Assembly (NCBI RefSeq): GCF_002849615.1
Contig: NZ_PDNV01000005.1
Span: 62,001-126,000, forward strand
DNA length: 64,000 bases
Direction: 5' to 3'
Source of the DNA: Pollutimonas nitritireducens
GTDB taxonomy: Bacteria > Pseudomonadota > Gammaproteobacteria > Burkholderiales > Burkholderiaceae_B
The translations under genes and the position numbers were made by a program. The notes below the pieces were generated by a model. The model was not told the origin of the DNA, ran no database searches, and saw only the letters and a program-made list of their open reading frames with translations. The first letter of the stretch is position 1. The number at the start of each line of letters is the position of its first letter. Positions 8,917 to 16,906 of this stretch are shown piece after piece.

Positions 8917-9438
8917 TCAGGGTTTTACATGTCTGAATAAAGATGCGGTAATGTGATGCCAGGGGTGATGCTTCGGTTTCTTGCCGGATGCTGCATACAC
9001 TGGGCGGCTCACCGGATGGTGACGACGCGTTGCAGGACGCAGGAGTGCATTGGCGCGCGTCGTAGCGGTGTTTGCTGGGAGCACCGATCCGGCCCCGAAG
9101 GAAGTTTTGTCCTTGGCGTGGTTCTCTGTATTTTCATGGAGCAAATCGTCGTCTTCCTCGGCTTTTGGCGACGCGAGCGTCAGCATGCCGAATATGACGA
9201 TGATCCAGAACAGCAGTGAAAGTGTCACCGACAAGAGGCCGTCCAGACTGCCATAGCCGTTTGCCGGCGTTGCATCGATATTGAGCAGGGATGCAATGGG
9301 AGGAATATGCCCCAAGCCTTCGACCAGCAGGTTTCCTGGCAGGCGATAGACAACCTTAAGGATCTCCCACAGCTCCCATGCGCTGTAATGGCCATCGCGA
9401 TTGATATCGACAGAGAAGTTCAATGATTGAATGTTCAT
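8917..9438 (-). CDS. EF-hand-containing membrane protein of unknown function
   Basis: With the ATG at 9438 the product is 173 residues. Residues 11-22 form an EF-hand-like loop, DINRDGHYSAWE, with Asp/Asn/Asp/Gly at the expected spacing and a Glu at position 12. A single strong membrane segment (SVTLSLLFWIIVIFGMLTLA) lies at about 75-94, followed by an acidic patch (EEDDD) and a long basic His/Arg-rich tail. The start was chosen because AAGGAG lies 5 bases upstream of this ATG; a GTG at 9552 would add 38 residues. Calcium binding is inferred from the loop alone. Confidence 0.72.
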   Translation of the reverse strand: MNIQSLNFSVDINRDGHYSAWELWEILKVVYRLPGNLLVEGLGHIPPIASLLNIDATPANGYGSLDGLLSVTLSLLFWIIVIFGMLTLASPKAEEDDDLLHENTENHAKDKTSFGAGSVLPANTATTRANALLRPATRRHHPVSRPVYAASGKKPKHHPWHHITASLFRHVKP

Positions 9439-9798
9439 GGCGGCTCCTTGAATTGCAGCCAGACTCGGGTGCGGACTCGAAATGCGTTGCTTCAACACAC
9501 CGTAATACTCATTAACACTATATTCCCTGCCATCTGCCAGTTCAAGCGTCACATGCTGGTGGGTCAGCAGTATTACGACCGGTCGCTGAAGAGCCAGACC
9601 CGCGGAATGTGACGTCCGGCATCATGAATCCGTGATCATGCAAAAAATAGTGTAAGCACTTGACGAAATGTTGCTCAAAACGTATGAGGGATATGGGCTA
9701 AGTCCATGAGCTGATTGGCTTTATTTGTGAATATGGGTTACCCTATAAGGCTACCCGGGCGCGTTGTGCGCCTTGGTGATGCATAAAGGAGAGCTAGC
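9439..9798. other. 360-base gap between divergent small genes
   Basis: This stretch separates the EF-hand gene (-) from the 47-residue ORF (+). An open frame on the - strand continues upstream of the EF-hand start but lacks a ribosome-binding site. The right half holds a good promoter-like sequence (9660-9688) and a small GC hairpin near 9757. I see no further gene. Confidence 0.5.
9660..9688 (+). promoter_or_regulatory. Candidate sigma70 promoter for the 47-residue ORF
   Basis: TTGACG (9660-9665) and TATGAG (9683-9688) are separated by exactly 17 bases, close to the consensus TTGACA-17-TATAAT. A start near 9695 would leave a leader of about 105 bases before the ATG at 9799. This is sequence resemblance only. 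Confidence 0.45.
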
Positions 9799-9942
9799 AT
9801 GGCAACACAATCCACCCAGAAAAAGCAACCTTTTGTAATCGAGCCCCTGAACTGGGTAGCCCCTGAAGTCGATCGTGATGATTCCGATCGGCAAAACCAG
9901 GATGGCAAGCAGGCAACTGGTGCCAAGGAATCTCGCAGCTAA
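9799..9942 (+). CDS. Small hydrophilic protein of unknown function (47 aa)
   Basis: A 47-codon frame begins MATQSTQKKQPFVIEPLNW and continues as a polar, charged tail ending KESRS. AAGGAG lies 8 bases upstream of the ATG, a promoter-like sequence lies about 110 bases upstream, and a strong terminator hairpin starts 24 bases after the TAA, so it looks like a self-contained transcription unit. It has no membrane segment or cysteine and I recognise no family. Alternatively the transcript is a small RNA and the frame is incidental, but the good ribosome-binding site argues for translation. Confidence 0.62.
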   Translation: MATQSTQKKQPFVIEPLNWVAPEVDRDDSDRQNQDGKQATGAKESRS

Positions 9943-9965
9943 AAGCTGACTGGCATAACCTGACC

Positions 9966-10009
9966 ATAAAGAAAAGCGGCAGACATCAAATCCTGCCGCT
10001 TTTCTTTAT
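9966..10009 (+). terminator. Rho-independent terminator
   Basis: A perfect 17-base inverted repeat (arms 9966-9982 and 9993-10009) with a 10-base loop contains a GC core (GCGGCAG/CTGCCGC) followed in the second arm by a T-rich run (TTTTCTTTAT). It closes the 47-residue ORF unit. The A-rich left arm means it could also work on the - strand. Confidence 0.85.
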
Positions 10010-10091
10010 GCACGGCAAACGTGGGCGCAGGGCGCGCGTTACTATTCTGTATCTGGCTGAGGCCGCTCATAGTTAACAAGGAACCTTCATT

Positions 10092-11273
10092 ATGGAAGAT
10101 GTGGTTGTCATTGGCGCATGTCGTACCGCAATAGGTGATTTCGGCGGCGGCCTCAAGGATGTGCCTCCGTGCGAACTGGGTGCAACTGTCGTTCGGGCAG
10201 TCCTCGATCGCAGCAACGTGGCGGCATCCGACGTGGGGCACGTGGTATTTGGACACGTCATCAACACCGAACCGCGCGATATGTATTTATCCAGGGTGGC
10301 CGCCATCAATGCAGGTATAGGGCATTCCACCCCGGCGTTCAATGTGAACCGGTTGTGCGGTTCGGGATTGCAGGCCATTATTTCAGCCGCCCAGGCGCTG
10401 AAACTGGGGGACGCTGAAATCGCTATTGGCGCCGGCGCCGAAAGCATGAGCCGGGCTCCATATAGTGTCCCTGCACACCGATGGGGTGCCCGGATGGGTG
10501 AAAGTGTGCTTATCGACATGATGACCGGCGCACTGGCCGATCCTTTCGATAAGACACACATGGGCGTCACGGCGGAAAACGTCGCACAGAGGTATTCCAT
10601 ATCCCGAGAAGAGCAGGATGCCCTGGCCCTGTCGTCGCATCAGCGTGCCGAGACCGCCATTGACAATGGTTACTTCAAGGACCAGATCGTGCCGATTGTA
10701 CAAAAGACGCGCAAGGGTGACGTTGTCTTTGACACCGACGAACATGTGCGTCGTGGTGCGACCGATGCCAATTTTTCTTCGTTGAAACCCGTGTTTGTGA
10801 AAGAGAATGGAACCGTGACCGCCGGTAATGCGTCCGGTTTGAACGATGGCGCTGCCGCGGTGCTGCTGATGACAGCCAGCGCCGCAAAGGCACGCGGTCT
10901 GAAACCGCTGGCAAGGTTGATTTCCTACGGCCATGCCGGTGTCGACCCCAAATATATGGGCATAGGGCCCGTTCCCGCAACCCGGATAGCGCTGAAAAAA
11001 GCCGATATCACGATAGACCAGCTCGATGTCATCGAAGCCAATGAAGCCTTTGCTGCACAGGCGTGTGCTGTCAGCAAAGAGTTGGGCTTCGATAGCGCCA
11101 AGCTGAATCCTAACGGCAGCGGTATCGGACTCGGACACCCCATCGGAGCGACAGGTGCAATCATCACGGTGAAGGCCTTGCACGAGCTCGAACGTGTCCA
11201 GGGCCGTTATGCACTGGTAACCATGTGCATAGGCGGCGGGCAGGGAATTGCCGCGATTTTCGAACGTGTTTGA
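10092..11273 (+). CDS. Acetyl-CoA acetyltransferase / beta-ketothiolase
   Basis: The 393-residue thiolase has the acyl-accepting Cys89 in NRLCGSGLQA, His349 in GLGHPIGATG and Cys379 in CIGGGQG, so the catalytic triad is complete. It condenses two acyl-CoA units or runs the reverse thiolysis. The sequence resembles beta-ketothiolases of the BktB/PhaA kind, so it could feed acetoacetyl-CoA to the PHB genes at 44905-47424, but those lie 34 kb away and the role (PHB, fatty acid or amino acid degradation) is inferred. The next gene begins within its 3' end. Confidence 0.92.
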   Translation: MEDVVVIGACRTAIGDFGGGLKDVPPCELGATVVRAVLDRSNVAASDVGHVVFGHVINTEPRDMYLSRVAAINAGIGHSTPAFNVNRLCGSGLQAIISAAQALKLGDAEIAIGAGAESMSRAPYSVPAHRWGARMGESVLIDMMTGALADPFDKTHMGVTAENVAQRYSISREEQDALALSSHQRAETAIDNGYFKDQIVPIVQKTRKGDVVFDTDEHVRRGATDANFSSLKPVFVKENGTVTAGNASGLNDGAAAVLLMTASAAKARGLKPLARLISYGHAGVDPKYMGIGPVPATRIALKKADITIDQLDVIEANEAFAAQACAVSKELGFDSAKLNPNGSGIGLGHPIGATGAIITVKALHELERVQGRYALVTMCIGGGQGIAAIFERV

Positions 11274-12036
11274 AGCACAGCCCTGGCAGGCCGACGAACC
11301 CACGCTTTCCGAACTCGGCGGTGTGCGCTATCTGCACTTCGGTACCGAATGGGTGCAGGGTGCCATGCGGGTGGGCAAACCCAATGAACTGGTGCTTGCC
11401 TATACGCAACAAATGATGGCCTGGCTGCTATTTCTCGAACCTTCGAAACAGGACGAGATCGGCATCATGGGATTAGGAGCCGGATCCTTATTGCGATTTA
11501 CGCTCAAGAATACGCAAGCCTCCGTGGAAACCGTTGAATGGAACCCCCAGGTAACCGCCATATGCCGGGCTTATTTTCGACTGCCCGACAACCGCCGGTC
11601 GGTTATCGACCATTGTGACGCGGCGATCTGGGTGAAAAAACGCCACAACATCGGCAGGTTCATGGCGTTGATGGTAGATCTATACGACGCCCAGGCTCAG
11701 GGACCTGTGCGTGATTCGCTCGAATTTTACCAGGGGTGTTACGGAGCGCTAGGCGACGTCGGGATCATGACAGTCAATTTGTTCGGCGATCATACCAGTT
11801 TTCCGCCCAATATCGATAACATCCGGAAGGCATTCGCGGGCAGGGTCCTGGAGCTTCCCGAGATCGACGCTGGCAATCGGATAGTACTGGCATTCAAGGG
11901 GCCTTTGCTTAATATCTCCACACAGCAGTTGCTGGATCGAGCGGCTGCTGTAGAGACGCGCTACGGGTTGCCGGGCGGCCGCTGGGCCAGGGCCTTGCTT
12001 GCCCAGCATGGCGCGGCAAGCAAGGTCGCCATTTAA
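11248..12036 (+). CDS. Spermidine-synthase-like protein (SAM-binding fold), probably not a true SpeE
   Basis: The protein (262 residues from TTG 11248, or 256 from GTG 11266) has the PABS-type fold: a beta region, GIMGLGAGSLLRF at about 72-84 as nucleotide site, VEWNPQV as ribose-binding acidic motif and LMVDLYDA near residue 140. In true spermidine synthases a YHE motif and a DG.Q-type segment bind the polyamine; here the equivalent region reads AYTQQM. It is therefore called spermidine-synthase-like with unknown substrate. It overlaps the thiolase 3' end by up to 26 bases. No good ribosome-binding site decides the start. Confidence 0.75.
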   Translation: MPRFSNVFEAQPWQADEPTLSELGGVRYLHFGTEWVQGAMRVGKPNELVLAYTQQMMAWLLFLEPSKQDEIGIMGLGAGSLLRFTLKNTQASVETVEWNPQVTAICRAYFRLPDNRRSVIDHCDAAIWVKKRHNIGRFMALMVDLYDAQAQGPVRDSLEFYQGCYGALGDVGIMTVNLFGDHTSFPPNIDNIRKAFAGRVLELPEIDAGNRIVLAFKGPLLNISTQQLLDRAAAVETRYGLPGGRWARALLAQHGAASKVAI

Positions 12037-12147
12037 TGTCTTGCGCCCTGGGGATTTCCCCTCGAGACAATGGCTTCTTGAACGCGTTAGACTTAGCCCG
12101 TTCGCGATCATAGTCAGGTCGGCGCCAATAACCTTCAAGGAGCATCA

Positions 12148-13116
12148 ATGAAGTTCTACAAGTCTGCCAAGCTGGTGTGCGGTGCTATGGCCGCGGCCGG
12201 CGTCCTGGCCCATGCCCCCGCGACCGCACAGTCGGTCGCAGTCACCTCCATAGTCGAACATCCGGCGCTCGACGCGCTCAAAGATGGCGTACTCGAGGCG
12301 TTGAACAAGGCCGGCTATACCGAGCCAAAAGGCTTGAAATGGCAATTTCAGACAGCGCAGGGCAATACTGCCATCGCGGCCCAGATTGCGCGAAAATTCG
12401 TGGGCGATCAGCCCGATGTCATCGTAGCAATCGCTACGCCGTCCGCGCAAGCCGTGGTAGCCGCCACCAAGACTATTCCTGTCGTGTATTCGGCCGTAAC
12501 CGACCCCATAGCGGCCCAACTGGTCGCCACCATGGATCCCTCGGGCACGAACGTAACCGGCGTGTCCGACAGTCTTGCGCTCGAAAAGCAGGTGGAACTG
12601 ATTAAAAAAGTGGTACCGGACGCCAAGCGCGTCGGCATGGTCTACAACCCGGGCGAGGCCAATTCGGTGGTGGTCGTCAAGCAGATGCGGGACCTCCTGC
12701 CCAAGTCCGGTTTATCCCTGGTTGAGGCGACTGCTGCTCGCACCGTGGATGTTGGTGCGGCTGCCCGCAGCCTGGTAGGTAAGGTCGATGTCATCTATAC
12801 CAATACCGATAACAACGTCGTGTCGGCATACGAGGCGCTGGTCAAGGTTGGAAACGATGCCAAGATACCGCTTATTGCATCCGACACCGACAGCGTTGCG
12901 CGCGGCGCTATCGCGGCGCTGGGTGTCAACTACCACGATCTTGGCTTGCAAACCGGAAACATGGTCATCAAGATATTGAAGGGCGCAGCACCCGGCTCGC
13001 TCGCATCACAGACCAGCAGCAAACTCGAACTGCACGTCAACCCTGGTGCAGCCCGGAAACAAGGGATCACATTGACCGACGCCTTCCTGAAGTCGGCCAG
13101 CAAGGTTGTCGATTAG
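12148..13116 (+). CDS. ABC transporter substrate-binding protein (COG2984 type)
   Basis: The 322-residue protein has a signal peptide (residues 1-27, ending ATAQ) and a periplasmic-binding fold with VTSIVEHPALDALKDGV, IATPSAQAVVAATK, VYSAVTDP and VGMVYNPGE, characteristic of the COG2984 family (TrpX-like). Relatives are predicted to bind aromatic amino acids or similar small molecules; the ligand here is unknown. AAGGAG lies 5 bases before the ATG. It is followed by a terminator-like hairpin and then by its permease and ATPase, so it is probably made in excess over them. Confidence 0.88.
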   Translation: MKFYKSAKLVCGAMAAAGVLAHAPATAQSVAVTSIVEHPALDALKDGVLEALNKAGYTEPKGLKWQFQTAQGNTAIAAQIARKFVGDQPDVIVAIATPSAQAVVAATKTIPVVYSAVTDPIAAQLVATMDPSGTNVTGVSDSLALEKQVELIKKVVPDAKRVGMVYNPGEANSVVVVKQMRDLLPKSGLSLVEATAARTVDVGAAARSLVGKVDVIYTNTDNNVVSAYEALVKVGNDAKIPLIASDTDSVARGAIAALGVNYHDLGLQTGNMVIKILKGAAPGSLASQTSSKLELHVNPGAARKQGITLTDAFLKSASKVVD

Positions 13117-13135
13117 AATATAGCCATCTGGATAT

Positions 13136-13175
13136 CAGGCGGGCTTGTCACGCGCAGCTCGCCTGTTTCTTTTTC
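13136..13175 (+). terminator. Hairpin with T-rich tail between binding protein and permease genes
   Basis: CAGGCG at 13136-13141 pairs with CGCCTG at 13160-13165, and GC pairs inside extend the stem; the 3' arm runs directly into TTTCTTTTTC. The shape fits a Rho-independent terminator working as a partial terminator inside the operon. Confidence 0.6.
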
Positions 13176-13193
13176 TGGTTATCTGGCTAAAAC

Positions 13194-14087
13194 ATGTCAC
13201 TTTATTCATTATGGGGTGCGCTTGAAATCGGTCTTATTTTCGGACTGGTCGCGCTCGGCGTACTCATCTCATTTCGCATGCTGCGCTTTCCCGATCTCAC
13301 CGTGGATGGCAGCTTTCCGCTGGGCGGTGCGACCGCGGCCACACTGATCAGCGCCGGCATGGATCCATACACTTCAACCATTATTGCCACGTTCGCTGGG
13401 GCCGTCGCGGGCATGATCACAGGCTGGCTGAACGTCAAGCTGAAGATCATGGATCTGCTGGCCAGCATTCTGATGATGATTGCCCTGTACTCGATCAATC
13501 TGCGCGTGATGGGCAGGCCGAACGTGCCGCTGATTTCAGAGCCCACGGTGTTCACCATGATCCAGCCTGAAGGGATGAGCGACTATATTGCCCGTCCCTT
13601 GATTCTCCTCGTCTTGCTGATCGTGGTGAAGTTCGCGCTTGACTGGTTCTTTTCGACTAAGACCGGCTTGGCAATGCGGGCTACAGGTTCCAATCCCCGC
13701 ATGGCGCGCTCACAAGGCGTGGCCACCGGCACCATGCTGCTGGTCGGCATGGCGATCTCTAACGGTTTGTGCGCCCTTGCGGGCGCACTTTTTGCACAAT
13801 CCCAAGGCGGCGCCGATATTTCCATGGGAATAGGCACTATTGTCATAGGTCTGGCCGCGGTGATAGTGGGAGAAAGCATCATGCCATCACGCAAGCTTAT
13901 CGTCATTACGCTGGCCGTCATTGTTGGCGCTGTGCTTTATCGTTTCTTTATTGCTTTGGCACTCAATGCCGACTTCATTGGGCTGAAAGCACAGGATCTC
14001 AACCTGGTCACTGCCTTGCTCGTGACGTTTGCACTGGTGGTCCCTTTGCTCAAAAAACGGCTGCGCACCTTGATGGGAGGGCATTGA
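13194..14087 (+). CDS. ABC transporter permease (COG4120 type)
   Basis: The 297-residue polytopic inner-membrane protein resembles the branched-chain-type permeases paired with COG2984 binding proteins (TrpY-like): ALEIGLIFGLVALGVLISFRML at the N-terminus, FPDLTVDGSFPLGGA, and RATGSNPRMARSQG, the cytoplasmic loop thought to contact the ATPase. About eight to nine membrane segments are visible. The ATPase gene starts one base after its stop. Confidence 0.9.
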   Translation: MSLYSLWGALEIGLIFGLVALGVLISFRMLRFPDLTVDGSFPLGGATAATLISAGMDPYTSTIIATFAGAVAGMITGWLNVKLKIMDLLASILMMIALYSINLRVMGRPNVPLISEPTVFTMIQPEGMSDYIARPLILLVLLIVVKFALDWFFSTKTGLAMRATGSNPRMARSQGVATGTMLLVGMAISNGLCALAGALFAQSQGGADISMGIGTIVIGLAAVIVGESIMPSRKLIVITLAVIVGAVLYRFFIALALNADFIGLKAQDLNLVTALLVTFALVVPLLKKRLRTLMGGH

Positions 14088-14088
14088 T

Positions 14089-14883
14089 ATGTTGAGCGCC
14101 AAAGACCTGCGCATCACCTTCAATCGTGGAACGGTGCTTGAAACCAAAGCCTTGCGCGGCCTGTCGCTGGACATCCCCACGGGGCAGTTTGTTACCGTTA
14201 TTGGATCGAACGGCGCTGGTAAATCCACACTGCTCAATGCCGTATCCGGTGATCTGCCTGTCGATAGCGGATCGATCTGCATCGACAGCCACGACGTTAC
14301 GAAATTGGCGGTATGGACGAGGGCTGGACAGGTGGCGCGCGTATTTCAGGACCCGTTGGCGGGGACCTGTGAGGATTTGACCATAGAAGAGAATATGGCA
14401 TTGGCGCATAGTCGCGGTCAACGACGGGGGCTAAGCCTGGCCGTCAAGTCCAACATGCGCGGCGACTTCCGGGAACGCCTTGCCACACTGGGCCTCGGAC
14501 TGGAGAACCGGCTCGGCGATCGCATTGGCATGTTGTCCGGCGGACAGCGACAGGCCGTCAGCCTGCTCATGGCTGCCTTGCAACCATCCCGAATATTACT
14601 GCTCGACGAGCATACTGCCGCACTGGATCCGAGAACCGCCCAGTTTGTGCTGGACCTTACCACCCGTATTGTGCACGAACACAGCCTGACCACCATGATG
14701 GTGACCCACAGCATGCGCCAGGCACTCGACGTGGGTGAGCGAACCATCATGTTGCACCAGGGCAATGTGGTTCTGGATGTTTCGGGGACGGAACGCGAGG
14801 GACTAGACGTTCCCGATCTGCTCTCGATGTTTGAAAGGGTGCGAGGCGAGACCTTATCCGATGACGGACTGCTGTTGGGATAG
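14089..14883 (+). CDS. ABC transporter ATP-binding protein (COG1101 type)
   Basis: The 264-residue nucleotide-binding protein has Walker A GSNGAGKST (about 39-47), a Q-loop in FQDPLAG, the signature LSGGQRQAVSL, Walker B ILLLDEHTAALDP and a switch His in VTHSMRQ. Walker B reads DEHTAALDP where DEPT is usual, a known trait of this subfamily. It powers the importer formed with the two upstream genes. Confidence 0.92.
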   Translation: MLSAKDLRITFNRGTVLETKALRGLSLDIPTGQFVTVIGSNGAGKSTLLNAVSGDLPVDSGSICIDSHDVTKLAVWTRAGQVARVFQDPLAGTCEDLTIEENMALAHSRGQRRGLSLAVKSNMRGDFRERLATLGLGLENRLGDRIGMLSGGQRQAVSLLMAALQPSRILLLDEHTAALDPRTAQFVLDLTTRIVHEHSLTTMMVTHSMRQALDVGERTIMLHQGNVVLDVSGTEREGLDVPDLLSMFERVRGETLSDDGLLLG

Positions 14884-14933
14884 GCTGGGCATGGCGCTTG
14901 CTGTCGAAGAAAATTATAACTTCGTGGGCGCCC

Positions 14934-15698
14934 ATGACCATTGCAGATACGTCGACAACATTACGAGTGCTTACCGTAAATACCCATAAGGGATTTACAT
15001 TTTTCAATCGTCGTTTCATCCTGCATGAACTGCGCGATGCCATTCGCGCCACCCACGCCGATATAGTCTTTCTACAGGAAGTGCTGGGGGCCCATGAGGC
15101 GCATGCGTTGCGCTTGGCCCGTTGGCCTGATGTCAGCCAGTATGAATTCCTGGCGGACTCGATCTGGGACGATTTTGCCTATGGTCGGAACGCCGTCTAT
15201 CCCAATGGCCATCACGGCAATGCGTTGCTGTCCAAGTTTCCGATTACGTTCTACGACAATCTGGATATTTCGATGGGCAAGCACGAAAAACGAGGAATGT
15301 TGCATTGCATCCTACGTCCACCTGACATGGCGACAGATATACATGCGATTTGCGTCCACCTGGGCTTGCACGAAAGACATCGGACGCGACAATTGACAAG
15401 CCTGTGCACGCTGCTCAAGGACGAGATACCCGCAACAGTACCCCTGGTGGTCGCTGGCGATTTCAACGACTGGCGGCAGCGGGGACAAGAGATCCTGATG
15501 CGTTCCAGCGGGCTGAAGGAGATTTTTGCCGAGTGCAATGGACAGGTAGCGCGGACGTTTCCAGCGCGTTTTCCATTGCTGCGACTTGATCGCATTTATG
15601 TCCGTAATGTTGGCCAGTTTCAACCGATCACGCTATCTCCCAAACCCTGGACTCATTTGTCGGACCATGCGCCGTTGGCCGCCGAGGTGACGCTATGA
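14934..15698 (+). CDS. ybhP: YbhP-like endonuclease/exonuclease/phosphatase family protein
   Basis: The 254-residue protein closely follows E. coli YbhP: LTVNTHKGFTFFNRRFILHELRDAIR (N- and E-type metal site), IVFLQEVLGAHE, YEFLADSIWDDFAYGRNAVYP, HHGNALLS, VAGDFNDWRQRG, FPLLRLDRIYV and the terminal SDHAPL. The substrate is unknown; the fold includes nucleases and phospholipid phosphodiesterases, and linkage to clsB hints at lipids. The ATG at 14934 was preferred over a TTG at 14898 because it gives the same N-terminal length as the E. coli protein. It overlaps clsB by 4 bases. Confidence 0.88.
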   Translation: MTIADTSTTLRVLTVNTHKGFTFFNRRFILHELRDAIRATHADIVFLQEVLGAHEAHALRLARWPDVSQYEFLADSIWDDFAYGRNAVYPNGHHGNALLSKFPITFYDNLDISMGKHEKRGMLHCILRPPDMATDIHAICVHLGLHERHRTRQLTSLCTLLKDEIPATVPLVVAGDFNDWRQRGQEILMRSSGLKEIFAECNGQVARTFPARFPLLRLDRIYVRNVGQFQPITLSPKPWTHLSDHAPLAAEVTL

Positions 15699-16906
15699 CG
15701 GTGAAATGGACTAGCGGAAATACCCTGGAACTGCTGGAAAACGGGGAGGCGTTCTTTCCCGCTGTATTCGATGCCATACGCCGTGCAGAATACAGTGTAA
15801 TCCTGGAGACGTTCATCATCTTTGAAGACAAGGTAGGTAATGAACTGCGGCAGGTACTGATAGAAGCGGCCCAGCGAGGCGTTCGGATCGAAATGACCGT
15901 TGATGGTTATGGATCGGCTGACCTGACCCCGGAATATATCCAGGGCCTCACCTCGTTAGGCGTGGGTTTTCATGTGTTCGATCCGCAACCTCGGCGCATG
16001 GGTTTCCGCACCAATCTGTTTCGGCGCATGCATCGAAAGATAGTCGTGGTCGATGGTGTCCTGGCCTTCGTGGGCGGGATCAACTACAGCGCAGACCACC
16101 TGGCCGATTTTGGGCCTACGGCCAAGCAGGACTATGCCATATCGATTCGTGGTCCGCTTGTTGAAGAGATAGCGCGCTTCGCTCTGGACGCGCTTTCACC
16201 CGTTCGCGTGCGGTTCTCCTGGCGCAGCCTGCTGCGCCGGCGTGGGAGGCAACATTCCCAAAGTGGCGAGACTGTAGCGGCACTGGTCCTGCGAGATAAC
16301 GATAAACACACTAACGATATTGAACAACATTATCGTATAGGCATTCGGGCGGCCAAACACGAGATCACAATCGCCAACGCTTATTTTTTCCCGGGCTATC
16401 GTTTTCTTCGCGATCTGCGCCAGGCGGCCAAGCGGGGAGTGCGGGTGCGCCTGATCCTGCAAGGGCAACCTGATATGGCAATAGTCCGTTTCGCGGCGAC
16501 GATGCTCTATGACTACCTTTTGTCGGCCGGCGTCGAAATATATGAATATTGCGAACGTCCTTTTCATGGCAAGGTCGCGACAGTCGACCATACCTGGGCA
16601 ACTGTGGGTTCGAGCAACCTCGATCCGCTGAGTCTGGCCTTGAATCTTGAGGCGAATGTAATGATTCATGACCGCGCCTTCAGCTCCCATTTGCACGAAC
16701 GGCTTGAATTTCTCGTTAAGAATCATTGCAGGGTGATGGAGCGCGTTGCGCCGCCCCGGCGCAAGATCCAGCGAGTTTTCGTCAGCGTGTTTGTTTTCCA
16801 TTTCTTGAGGCGCTTCCCCGCATGGGCGGGTTGGCTGCCCGCACGCGAGGCGCAACTTACGTCATTTGGATCGCAGGCCGAAACGATGAGCGAAGGAAAG
16901 CCATGA
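15695..16906 (+). CDS. clsB: Cardiolipin synthase B (PLD superfamily)
   Basis: The 403-residue protein has two HKD phospholipase D motifs: His113/Lys115/Asp120 followed by GGINY, and His291/Lys293/Asp298 followed by GSSNLD. The layout ybhP-clsB-ybhN is the same as in E. coli, where ClsB makes cardiolipin from phosphatidylglycerol (and phosphatidylethanolamine with a partner). Like E. coli ClsB it lacks the two N-terminal membrane helices of ClsA. It overlaps both neighbours by ATGA. Confidence 0.93.
   Translation: MTVKWTSGNTLELLENGEAFFPAVFDAIRRAEYSVILETFIIFEDKVGNELRQVLIEAAQRGVRIEMTVDGYGSADLTPEYIQGLTSLGVGFHVFDPQPRRMGFRTNLFRRMHRKIVVVDGVLAFVGGINYSADHLADFGPTAKQDYAISIRGPLVEEIARFALDALSPVRVRFSWRSLLRRRGRQHSQSGETVAALVLRDNDKHTNDIEQHYRIGIRAAKHEITIANAYFFPGYRFLRDLRQAAKRGVRVRLILQGQPDMAIVRFAATMLYDYLLSAGVEIYEYCERPFHGKVATVDHTWATVGSSNLDPLSLALNLEANVMIHDRAFSSHLHERLEFLVKNHCRVMERVAPPRRKIQRVFVSVFVFHFLRRFPAWAGWLPAREAQLTSFGSQAETMSEGKP

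Noticed and set aside
9439-9552. Upstream extension of the EF-hand protein from a GTG at 9552
   Set aside because: A well-placed AAGGAG precedes the internal ATG at 9438, and nothing precedes the GTG. The extended peptide looks partly plausible, so this is a preference, not proof.
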